NCBI GenBank assembly: GCA_003162695.1
Contig: PMML01000023.1
Location: forward strand, 32,287 to 93,422
Source of the DNA: Ignavibacteriota bacterium
Lineage (GTDB): Bacteria > Bacteroidota > Ignavibacteria > UBA10030
DNA: 61,136 bases
Direction of reading: 5' to 3'
Of the stretch, positions 8,839 to 17,002 are shown piece by piece; within the stretch, counting starts at the first letter, position 1, and every line of letters starts with the position of its first letter. The notes below the pieces were generated by a model, which was not told the DNA's origin, made no database searches, and saw only the letters and a list, made by a program, of their open reading frames with translations. The translations under genes were made by a program, and so were the position numbers.

Positions 8839-10113
8839 ATGTCTCTTCTCGAACTTGATTTGAGTTTTCTTTTTGTTGTTGCCGTTATTCTTATCTGGTT
8901 TACCATTGCGTATCAGTTTATCCTTACAATTTTCGGCTATATCAATTATGTGAAAGCGATGAAGGAACAAAAGGAGATCGACAAACAGTCGTTCGATTAT
9001 CCTTCCTGCTCTATTCTTATTCCCGCGCATAACGAAGAGAAGGTTATCGGCAGAACGATCGAGTCCATGTTAAATCTGGAATATCCCAAAGACAAACTGA
9101 AGATCATTATCATCAACGATGGTTCCGCCGATGGCACGAAAGAAATCATTCAAAGATATGCAGCGCAGGACGCGCGCGTTGTTCTTTTCGATGTTCCGAA
9201 AGGCCTGGGCGGAAAGGGAAAATCGCGAGCGCTGAATTTCGGCATGAAAGTGGCGTCTTCGGACATTATCGCCATTTACGATGCGGACAATACGCCGGAT
9301 CCGAGGTCCCTTCGCTACCTTACCGCACAGCTTCTTCTTCATAAAAATCTCGGTGCGGTCATCGGAAAATTCCGAACGGTCAATAAAAAGGCAAACCTTT
9401 TAACACGATTCATCAACATCGAGACACTGAGTTTTCAATCGATGCTGCAAGCGGGACGCTGGCAGATGCACAACATTGCGACGCTTCCCGGGACGAATTA
9501 CGTTATCTGGCGGCATTTGCTCGAAGAACTCAACGGCTGGGACGAAGAAGCGCTCACGGAAGATTCGGAAATGAGCATCCGTTTGTATGAAGCCGGCTAC
9601 AAGATTAAATTTATTCCGTATGCAGTGACCTATGAACAGGAACCGCAGGAATGGAAGGTCTGGATAGGTCAGCGGCTGCGATGGGTACGCGGCAATAATT
9701 ATGTCGTTTCAAAATTCTGGAAAAAAATCCCGCATTTTAAAAGCAAACGGCTTGCTTTCGATCTGCTGTATACGCTTTCGCTTTATTATGTCTATTTTAT
9801 TGCCGTTGTCTTCTCCGATGTTTTGTTCATTATCAGTCTTTTGCACATCGTCAGCATTTCGCTTCCCGGGCCGTACACGTTTGTCTGGATTACATCGATT
9901 TTCCTCTTCGTCTTCGAACTGGTATTAACGATCTCTTATGACGATGAAGACAAATTGGAAAATATCGGATTGGTCCTGCTGATGTACTTTTCGTACTGCC
10001 AGTTGTGGATTTATATCGTCATCAAGGCATGGTACCAGGACTATATTAAAAGGGAAAAGCGGACATGGGACAAAACAGTCCGGTTCGACGTTCCTGTCCG
10101 GCCGCCGCAGTAG
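8839..10113 (+). CDS. membrane family-2 glycosyltransferase, PgaC/BcsA-like
   Basis: Processive polysaccharide synthase candidate of 424 aa. One membrane helix (about residues 11-33) precedes a cytoplasmic GT-A domain. All key motifs are present in order: INDGS (Asp94), the DAD metal site (148-150), TED (240-242) and QRLRW (278-282). The last is the mark of processive synthases such as cellulose, hyaluronan and poly-N-acetylglucosamine synthases. Further membrane helices lie at about 310-405. There is no PilZ domain and no fused second synthase subunit. AAAGG precedes the ATG. With the upstream exported protein it makes a two-gene synthesis and modification unit comparable in logic to PgaB-PgaC. 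The sugar is unknown. Confidence 0.88.
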   Translation: MSLLELDLSFLFVVAVILIWFTIAYQFILTIFGYINYVKAMKEQKEIDKQSFDYPSCSILIPAHNEEKVIGRTIESMLNLEYPKDKLKIIIINDGSADGTKEIIQRYAAQDARVVLFDVPKGLGGKGKSRALNFGMKVASSDIIAIYDADNTPDPRSLRYLTAQLLLHKNLGAVIGKFRTVNKKANLLTRFINIETLSFQSMLQAGRWQMHNIATLPGTNYVIWRHLLEELNGWDEEALTEDSEMSIRLYEAGYKIKFIPYAVTYEQEPQEWKVWIGQRLRWVRGNNYVVSKFWKKIPHFKSKRLAFDLLYTLSLYYVYFIAVVFSDVLFIISLLHIVSISLPGPYTFVWITSIFLFVFELVLTISYDDEDKLENIGLVLLMYFSYCQLWIYIVIKAWYQDYIKREKRTWDKTVRFDVPVRPPQ

Positions 10114-10247
10114 CAATTGTTTAAAAAAATCATTTGCGGTCTTGCAGAAGCAAGGTTTGATCGTTAGATTACACGAAAGAAAAAACGGCATAGTCCGGCG
10201 GAATTTACATTTGTTTTCTGAAACCACAAGCGACCGAGGGTGAGAGT

Positions 10248-10988
10248 ATGGCGGACGGCAATCAGGACGAACCGATTCGTATCCGGGCTAAATTTCATTT
10301 CGACGGGGGAGTAGAAAAAGTATTCAACGTCGCACTCCATCCTAAAACTCTGGAACTTATCGTTCCGGAAATACCGAGTCTTCCCGATTGGACATATTTG
10401 CAATACCAGAAATGCATCAACTGCCCGCTGCCGGATACGGTCGTGCGATGCCCGATCGCGGTCAACATTTCCCGCCTCATTGAAGAATTCAAAAATTTTA
10501 CATCGTATGAAAAGACCTGGATCGTCGTTGAAACCGTAGAACGAACCTACGGCCAGGAGACAAGCATCCAGAACGGATTGAGTTCGCTGCTCGGGATTTA
10601 TATGGTCGCAAGCGGCTGCCCGATTATGGACAACCTCCGGCCTATGGTACGGTTTCATTTGCCGTTCGCAACGACGCTGGAAACGACATACCGTTCGGTA
10701 TCGATGTACCTTATAGCGCAGTATTTCCGCAGCAGACGCGGACTTTCGGCGGATTGGAAGCTGGAAAAGCTCGACGATTTATACAAAAAAATTGCAAAAG
10801 TAAACAAAGGCCTGTGGGGCAGACTATCCAAAGCATCGACGCTCGATGCCAATACGAACGCTATCGTGATGCTGAACACGTTCGGCGATGCAATCCGGTT
10901 TTCCATGAAAAAGGACTTTGAAGAGTTTATTCCCTACTTCGAAAAATATTTGCACGACGATCCTCCGGAGAATTTTCCGTTCTTTTGA
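10248..10988 (+). CDS. uncharacterised protein with CxxC plus third cysteine (DUF6901-like)
   Basis: Cytosolic-looking 246-aa protein with no signal peptide or membrane helix. From memory it resembles the family listed as DUF6901, whose hallmark is a cysteine cluster like the KCINCPL and VVRCPIAVN segments here (about residues 63-81). It is followed by a GLSSLLGIYMVASGCP stretch and a conserved RFHLPFATTLETTYRSVSMYL region. The cysteines suggest a metal or redox site, but no function is known to me. It lies 134 bases after the glycosyltransferase and just before the histidine kinase, so its operon partner is unclear. Confidence 0.7.
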   Translation: MADGNQDEPIRIRAKFHFDGGVEKVFNVALHPKTLELIVPEIPSLPDWTYLQYQKCINCPLPDTVVRCPIAVNISRLIEEFKNFTSYEKTWIVVETVERTYGQETSIQNGLSSLLGIYMVASGCPIMDNLRPMVRFHLPFATTLETTYRSVSMYLIAQYFRSRRGLSADWKLEKLDDLYKKIAKVNKGLWGRLSKASTLDANTNAIVMLNTFGDAIRFSMKKDFEEFIPYFEKYLHDDPPENFPFF

Positions 10989-11118
10989 ATGCCGGTCAAG
11001 AATGTATTTAAAAGTTTTTTGTGTTTTTTCCCCCTGCGCAGGCGTTCATCCATCGTATTCTTTTCGTTTCACCTTTATTTTTGTGTTTCTAAAACAATGT
11101 AAGTATCTTTCATGCGTT

Positions 11119-14100
11119 ATGAAGCAAATTATACACAACTCAGTTCTCCTGATTATTTTCACCATCAGCATTCCTCTTTTTGCTTTTGCTCAGTCGCAGG
11201 ATATTAAATTCAAACAGATTTCAAGCCGCGAATTCAGTCCTATCGTTCAGGATCATGAGGGATATCTCTGGTTCGGTGCAACGGACGGCCTCTATCGCTT
11301 TGATGGATATGAGTATCGCGGTTTTATCAACGATCCGTCGGATTCTGCTTCTCTGTCTTCCAATTGGGTGCACAATATTCTCGTTGACCGTAACGGATAT
11401 GTCTGGATTGGCACAGAAAACGGCGGCTTAAATCGATACGATCCGCGAACGGAAAAATTTTCTTCCTTCATCCATGATCCGCGCAATCCGAAAAGTTTAT
11501 CGGATAATAATATTGCCGCTCTCTGCGAAGACGCAACAGGCGCTCTTTGGATTGGTACGGAGAAAGGCGGATTATGCCGCATGGATGCTTCCGGAAACGG
11601 CTTTGTTGCTTTTAAGAGCGATTCTAATATTTCAACAACGCTCAATAGTAATTATATCTATTCGATTCTTGAAGATTCCTGCGGTGATCTCTGGGTAGGT
11701 ACATCGACAGGTCTGTGCCGCTTGTGTAAAGAGAAGCGGGCAGCGGGGGAATTTATTCGTTACCGCCGCGACTCTCACAAACCGGGGAGTATCGGCGGGC
11801 CGGTATTTTCCCTCTATGAAGATCATCGGAAAAATCTCTGGTGCGGAACCATTGATGCCGGGTTATGCAAATACAATCGAGAAGCCGATAATTTTACAAC
11901 CTATCATTATTCCAAGGCAAAAGGAAGCATCAGTGATAACAATATTACCTGTATGCACGAAGACCGTTCCGGAAGAATGTGGATCGGAACCCAGAATGGA
12001 GGAATCAACATCTTCGATCCGGTTAAAAATGAATTTTACAGTTATAAACATGATGAAAACAATGCAGAAAGCATTTACGATAATTTTGTTGAGACTATTT
12101 GTGAGGACAATACGGGAACAATGTGGTTCGGCACGTATGGCGGGGTTTCAAGCTATGACAACAACAAAAAGGAATTCATCGGTTTTCGCCATCAGGCAAA
12201 CGATCCGTCGAGCTTAAGCAATAATATTGTCTCTGATCTCTGGCAGGATGCCAATGGCGGCATCTGGGCGGGAACACACGGCGGCGGTCTTAATTATCTT
12301 CCGTTCGGTTCGAATCAGTTCAAACACTTCCGGCATACGCCAAAGGATCCCGGGAGTTTGAACAGTGATTTTATTCTTTGTATTTCCGGAAACGGCAATA
12401 ATGTACTGTGGATCGGTACACGAGATCAAGGATTAAATAAATTTGACATACACACAGGGAAAAGTGCCGAGTTTCTTCATGATCCCGGCGACCCGGCAAG
12501 TATCAGCGGAAATTGCATCATTGCATTGGATGAAGACAGGGACGGAGATTTATGGATCGGTACCAATTACAACGGTTTGGACAGGATGGATCGGACGAAC
12601 GGCAAATTCATTCATTACCGATACCGCAAGGATGACAGTACTTCCATCAGCAGCGATCGTATTATGGCAATTCTTGAAGACCATAGCGGATATTTGTGGG
12701 TGGGTACATTGGGAGACGGCTTGAATCGGTTTGACCGCAAAACAGAAACATTTACTCATTATTATTATAAAAAAGGCGATTCACGGAGCCTTGTCAATAA
12801 TGATGTCACGGTTTTGTGTGAAGATTCCCGCGGAGTCCTTTGGGTCGGTACACTTGGCGGTATTTCACGCTATGATGCAGCGGCAAACAGCTTCACTTCC
12901 TTCACAAAACAAGACGGCCTTGTCGATAACAATATTGGGACAATTATTTCAGACAGGAAAAAAAATCTTTGGATCACGACCAATAACGGCTTATCGAAGT
13001 TTGATCCGTCCACCGGGAAGTTCAGGAATTTCGAAAAAGCAGACGGATTGCCGACTGCGGATTTCAATCAGGAGTCCGGTTGTCTTCGAAAAGACGGGCG
13101 AATGTTTTTTGGAGGGGATCCGGGCATTGTCGCATTTCATCCCGACAGCATTCATGAAAACAGTTTCATCCCGCCGGTTGTCCTTACGCGTTTTATGGTT
13201 CTTGAGCAGCCGATGCAAATTCCGTCCGGTATACAGGCGGGCGACGAAATTGTTCTTTCGTATGATCAGAATTTTTTCTCGTTTGAATTTGCCGCTCTCT
13301 CGTATACCGCGCCTGAAAAAAATACGTTTCGGTACATGCTGGAAGGGATTGATGAAAAATGGGTTTCCAGCGGCACGCGGCATTATGCAGCATATACGCA
13401 TTTAAGTCCGGGGAATTATGTTTTTCGCGTTCAGGGCAGCAACAATGACGGGGTGTGGAATACACACGGTGCATCGATTGCTGTTCGCATCGTTCCTCCG
13501 TTTTGGGGCACCTGGTGGTTCCGTACGATGTACATTTTCTTGTCTTTCTTAAGCATAGTGTCTGTCGTTTACTGGCGGATCAATTATCTCAGGCGCCGTA
13601 CAGAAGAACAACAGAAAGTGTCGCAGCAGCTCATCGAGTTTCAGGAAAATGAGCGCAAACGAATAGGCACCAGCCTGCACGACAGTCTGGGTCAGAATCT
13701 TCTCGTGATGAAAAATCTTGCTGTCCTGGGATCTGAGGCAAATAAACGGAACAAATCATCGGATGAACAACTTGGTGAAATTTCTTCCCTTGCATCCCAA
13801 ACACTCGCAGAGGTTCGTGAAATTTCATACAATCTGCGGCCGTATCATCTCGATCAATTGGGATTGACTGGCGCTTTGCAGTCGATCATTTCCCGAATCA
13901 AAGCGTCATCGCAAATTACATTCATGGAAGACCTGGACAATGTTGACAATCTTTTCCCAAAACAGCAGGATATCAATATTTTTCGGATTGTGCAGGAGTC
14001 CATTAACAATATTATTAAACATTCGCATGCTACAAGTGCAGTCATAGGAGTCAGGCGTGAAAAAGATGCCGTCATTATAACTGTCTCGGATAACGGTATC

Positions 14101-14247
14101 GGGTTTGACCGCAATTTTCGCGGGTTTGGCCTGACGAGTATTGCCGAAAGAGTGCGCATTCTTGGCGGATCGCTTGCCATAAAATCAAATCCGGGAGAAG
14201 GTACGGCTCTCAACGCAACAATTCCTATCGGGAAAACCTTATCATGA
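11119..14247 (+). CDS. double-propeller sensor histidine kinase (NarX/DesK-type kinase domain)
   Basis: Membrane sensor of 1042 aa. The start at 11119 gives a clear signal peptide (MKQIIHN to AFAQSQ); the frame is open further upstream but unlike protein. About residues 30-700 hold some fourteen repeats of the two-component-propeller type (for example GYLWFGATDGLYRFD, DLWIGTNYNGLDRMD), enough for two seven-bladed propellers in the periplasm. A Y_Y_Y domain follows (about 710-790), then one membrane helix (about 797-820). Next come a HisKA_3 domain with the phosphorylated His854 in GTSLHDSLGQN, and a HATPase domain with SDNGIGFD. The stop codon overlaps the start of the response regulator. This architecture often senses carbohydrates, but the ligand here is unknown. 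Confidence 0.92.
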   Translation: MKQIIHNSVLLIIFTISIPLFAFAQSQDIKFKQISSREFSPIVQDHEGYLWFGATDGLYRFDGYEYRGFINDPSDSASLSSNWVHNILVDRNGYVWIGTENGGLNRYDPRTEKFSSFIHDPRNPKSLSDNNIAALCEDATGALWIGTEKGGLCRMDASGNGFVAFKSDSNISTTLNSNYIYSILEDSCGDLWVGTSTGLCRLCKEKRAAGEFIRYRRDSHKPGSIGGPVFSLYEDHRKNLWCGTIDAGLCKYNREADNFTTYHYSKAKGSISDNNITCMHEDRSGRMWIGTQNGGINIFDPVKNEFYSYKHDENNAESIYDNFVETICEDNTGTMWFGTYGGVSSYDNNKKEFIGFRHQANDPSSLSNNIVSDLWQDANGGIWAGTHGGGLNYLPFGSNQFKHFRHTPKDPGSLNSDFILCISGNGNNVLWIGTRDQGLNKFDIHTGKSAEFLHDPGDPASISGNCIIALDEDRDGDLWIGTNYNGLDRMDRTNGKFIHYRYRKDDSTSISSDRIMAILEDHSGYLWVGTLGDGLNRFDRKTETFTHYYYKKGDSRSLVNNDVTVLCEDSRGVLWVGTLGGISRYDAAANSFTSFTKQDGLVDNNIGTIISDRKKNLWITTNNGLSKFDPSTGKFRNFEKADGLPTADFNQESGCLRKDGRMFFGGDPGIVAFHPDSIHENSFIPPVVLTRFMVLEQPMQIPSGIQAGDEIVLSYDQNFFSFEFAALSYTAPEKNTFRYMLEGIDEKWVSSGTRHYAAYTHLSPGNYVFRVQGSNNDGVWNTHGASIAVRIVPPFWGTWWFRTMYIFLSFLSIVSVVYWRINYLRRRTEEQQKVSQQLIEFQENERKRIGTSLHDSLGQNLLVMKNLAVLGSEANKRNKSSDEQLGEISSLASQTLAEVREISYNLRPYHLDQLGLTGALQSIISRIKASSQITFMEDLDNVDNLFPKQQDINIFRIVQESINNIIKHSHATSAVIGVRREKDAVIITVSDNGIGFDRNFRGFGLTSIAERVRILGGSLAIKSNPGEGTALNATIPIGKTLS

Positions 14248-14897
14248 AAAAACCCATTACGCTTATTATTGCCGATGACCATCCTGTCTTCAGAAAGGGA
14301 CTGTTCGTTCTCATTGAAGCAGATCCGTCCATCGTTCTTCTCGGAGAGGCAGGAAACGGCGAAGCCGCTCTTTCTCTCATTGAAGAAAAAAAACCGGACG
14401 TGGCGCTTCTCGATATAGCAATGCCGCAGATGACCGGACTACAGGTTGCAAAGATTGTTCAGGAACGCGGTTTACCGGTTAAACTCGCAATACTAACGAT
14501 GAATGCCGATGAAGAGCTGTTCAATGAAGCAATGGACCTGGGTGTCATCGGCTACATTCTTAAAGAAAACGCTGTCGGCGATGTGATGAACAGCATTCAG
14601 GCAGTGGCGCAAGGGCAGTATTATATTTCGCCTTCCATTTCCGGACTTCTCTTTAAAAGGTCGCAAAAAAAGCAAAATGCACTTCAGAAGACGCCGGAAC
14701 TTGCCGATCTCACTCCAACAGAGCTGCGTATCCTTAAGCTTATTGCAGGCAATAAAACCAGCAAAGAAATAGCCGTTGATTTTTGTATCAGTCCAAAAAC
14801 CGTCGAGAATCACAGAGCAAATATTGCAGATAAGCTTAAACTACGCGGTAATAACGCCCTTCTTAGATTCGCATTGGAACACAAGTCGCTTTTGTAG
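14244..14897 (+). CDS. NarL/LuxR-family response regulator
   Basis: DNA-binding partner of the preceding kinase; the four-base ATGA overlap couples their translation. The receiver domain (1-120) has the acidic pair Asp11-Asp12, the phosphate acceptor Asp57 in ALLDIAMPQ, and a conserved lysine in YILKEN. The LuxR-type helix-turn-helix (about 150-215) contains LTPTELRILKLIA and SPKTVENHRANIADKL. Length 217 aa is standard. The targets are unknown; a hairpin-like CCCC/GGGG segment at about 14913-14932 lies after the stop. Confidence 0.94.
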   Translation: MKKPITLIIADDHPVFRKGLFVLIEADPSIVLLGEAGNGEAALSLIEEKKPDVALLDIAMPQMTGLQVAKIVQERGLPVKLAILTMNADEELFNEAMDLGVIGYILKENAVGDVMNSIQAVAQGQYYISPSISGLLFKRSQKKQNALQKTPELADLTPTELRILKLIAGNKTSKEIAVDFCISPKTVENHRANIADKLKLRGNNALLRFALEHKSLL

Positions 14898-15018
14898 CCT
14901 CATGGATGAAAACCCCTTTATGGAATAGGGGTGATTCCGGAACATTTTAGGTTGTTCTCACCTATTTCTCTGCTGCCCACTTCTCTTTACCTTGTTTATA
15001 ACAATTGAGGTGAAACTT

Positions 15019-15384
15019 ATGATGACAGTACTTATAGTTGAAAATAACGAACGGATGCGCCGCGCAATAGTCAGTACTCTCGCATCCCAGCATATCAAAT
15101 GCATAGAATGTGATGACGGCGAAAGAGCTCTTGATCTCTATTATCAAATTCGGCCTGCATGGGTATTGATGGATATTCTTATGCCGGGCATGAACGGATT
15201 TGAAGCAACGAAAAAAATTGTTGCAAAGTATCCCGAGGCCCGTGTAGCAATGGTGACCGATTATAACGATGTCGAATTTCGTGATGCTGCACGCCGTTCA
15301 GGCGCAACGGCGTATATTCTTAAGGAGGAATTGGTGCAGTTAAGAGAAAAAATCGTACAAACAGCCGGTGCGGAGAAGTTTTGA
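15019..15384 (+). CDS. stand-alone receiver-domain protein
   Basis: A 121-aa response-regulator receiver with no output domain. The phosphate acceptor is Asp52 in WVLMDILMPGMNG, a threonine lies in AMVTDY, and a lysine in YILKEE. The metal-binding acidic pair is unusual: Glu8-Asn9 where Asp-Asp or Glu-Asp is normal. That may weaken magnesium binding, so phosphorylation is uncertain. GAGGTG upstream supports the ATG at 15019; ATG 15022 is equally possible. It lies 121 bases after the NarL-type regulator and may act as a phosphate sink or protein-interaction partner for the same kinase. Confidence 0.85.
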   Translation: MMTVLIVENNERMRRAIVSTLASQHIKCIECDDGERALDLYYQIRPAWVLMDILMPGMNGFEATKKIVAKYPEARVAMVTDYNDVEFRDAARRSGATAYILKEELVQLREKIVQTAGAEKF

Positions 15385-15840
15385 AAACAACATATTTTGT
15401 TTTTCAGGCGTACAACTGCGGACGCGCAAAGATTATTGCAGATCATGCCCGGCGTTGCACAGCGGACCAGCGGATGGGGATCGGTACGGAAGGCGATTCA
15501 TACTTCACAGGGGACTCACAGCCCGGGCTTCCTTCGGCTTTTTGGATTTAAGTTTACGGCCGGCCGGATAAGTTTTTTCCATGAGTACCTGGATCTGACG
15601 GAAATAATTATCGAACCGGCGTTCATCTCTTCCTTTATGCAGCATCGATACTTTTATGTGACAGCGTTTTATCTGTTTTAATTTCAAATCACAAACAAAC
15701 CGTTTTTGTTCTCTAACCCGCTCATTCCATTAATGGTACAGCTTTTGAAAAGGCCGGCATTTGGATAGTACCAACTTTTTTGCTTATATTTCCCAAGGCA
15801 ATAAATCACACTCAAAAATATCCACCAAACGGAGGGTACC
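15385..15840. other. intergenic region without recognised gene
   Basis: Between the lone receiver and the DUF6588-like gene. Overlapping short frames on both strands (15397-15681 plus, 15505-15687 minus) have no family match or ribosome site. The palindromic word AGCCCGGGCT lies near 15520. It may be decayed coding DNA, but I cannot identify a parent gene. Confidence 0.3.
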
Positions 15841-16788
15841 ATGAAGATTTATCAGAAAACAATTCTCACTGTTCTTTTTCTATGTGTCTGTTTCGGTGCC
15901 AATCGAATTCAGGCGCAGGATTTGCAGCAGCAATTGGAGAACTTAAATTCGCAATTAGTTGGCGGATATACGAGCCCGCTCCTTGGAAACTGGGCAAACG
16001 ATTTGAATTCAGGTATTTATCACACTGCTGCAGTGCACAGTGTTCTCGGTTTTGACCTGAACGTCAATCTCGCCCTGGCGCATGTTTCCGGCGGCGATAA
16101 AACGTTTCAATTCACTATGCGAGAGCCGGTTAATGTTAACGGAGTTCTGTATCCAGCCAATACGCTGATTACCGCATCAACAGCTGTCGGTCCCAAAAAT
16201 GCGACTGTTCTTACCACTGTGAACGGATTGCCAATCATGACGATTCCGCCAGGATATGATCTTCCCTATGTTCCGCTGCCGATGCCGCAGTTGTCTCTCG
16301 GGCTGCCGTTCGGAATCGAAGTCATGGCCCGATATATGCCGACAGTCTCCGCCGGCAGCGAAGGAAAATTCAACTCCTCCGGATTCGGCGCCCGGTACAG
16401 CATCGATCAATGGATTCCGATGTGCCCCGTCAATATTGCCGTACACTTCATGACGCAGAAACTCAATTTCAAATCGAAGAGTGATACAAGTATTTTTTCC
16501 GGCAAAGGTACTGCATACGGCTTGGAAGTAAGCAAGAAGCTTGCTATACTTACACTTTACGCCGGCTTCCAAATTGAAAGTTCGAGCATGACGGTCAACG
16601 ATTATTTATATACCAATCAATCGACGGGCTTATCATATACACTTCAAGGATTTACAGTAAACGGAAGCAACAAGTCCCGGTTTACAGTCGGTCTAGATTT
16701 TTCGCTCTTGATTTTCGATATTCAGGCAGATTATAGTTTCGCTTCCACGCCGGTTGCAACTCTCGGCGCTGGTTTCTCTTTCCGATAG
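15841..16788 (+). CDS. DUF6588-like exported beta-barrel protein
   Basis: A 315-aa exported protein with signal peptide (MKIYQKT to IQAQDL). The opening after the signal, a short Gln/Leu-rich helix then GGYTSPLLGNWANDLNSGIYHTA in two steps and VHSVLGFDLNVNLALA, matches my memory of DUF6588, common in Ignavibacteria and Bacteroidota. The remainder alternates as in an outer-membrane barrel and ends VATLGAGFSFR. The ribosome site GGAGGG is clear. It stands alone, closed by two terminators. Function unknown; possibly a surface or transport barrel. Confidence 0.75.
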   Translation: MKIYQKTILTVLFLCVCFGANRIQAQDLQQQLENLNSQLVGGYTSPLLGNWANDLNSGIYHTAAVHSVLGFDLNVNLALAHVSGGDKTFQFTMREPVNVNGVLYPANTLITASTAVGPKNATVLTTVNGLPIMTIPPGYDLPYVPLPMPQLSLGLPFGIEVMARYMPTVSAGSEGKFNSSGFGARYSIDQWIPMCPVNIAVHFMTQKLNFKSKSDTSIFSGKGTAYGLEVSKKLAILTLYAGFQIESSSMTVNDYLYTNQSTGLSYTLQGFTVNGSNKSRFTVGLDFSLLIFDIQADYSFASTPVATLGAGFSFR

Positions 16789-16821
16789 CGAAGAATATTC
16801 CGTTTTTTGTAATATTTTGAG

Positions 16822-16851
16822 GGCTGAATCCTAAAAAGGTTCAGCCTTTTT
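16822..16851 (+). terminator. rho-independent terminator
   Basis: GGCTGAA (16822-16828) pairs with TTCAGCC (16840-16846) and is followed at once by a T-run. It ends the DUF6588-like gene. Confidence 0.85.
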
Positions 16852-16887
16852 ATTTCTGCCGAAAATTCCGTATCTTAAAATATGAAA

Positions 16888-16927
16888 GCCTCAGGATGAG
16901 CATCACAGCTGAGGCATTTTTGTTTTT
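16888..16927 (+). terminator. second rho-independent terminator
   Basis: GCCTCAG (16888-16894) pairs with CTGAGGC (16909-16915), followed by ATTTTTGTTTTTT. Together with the one 40 bases before, it insulates typA from upstream transcription. Confidence 0.75.
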
Positions 16928-17002
16928 TATCGGTAATCGTTTTTACGGTTCCCTTTTAAGAGATGAAAGACACTATTTTCGTGAGAGTATATAAGAGGGA
17001 CG

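Noticed and set aside
15397-15687. Transposase-like fragment on either strand
   Set aside because: Neither frame shows a recognisable transposase motif and no inverted ends were found.
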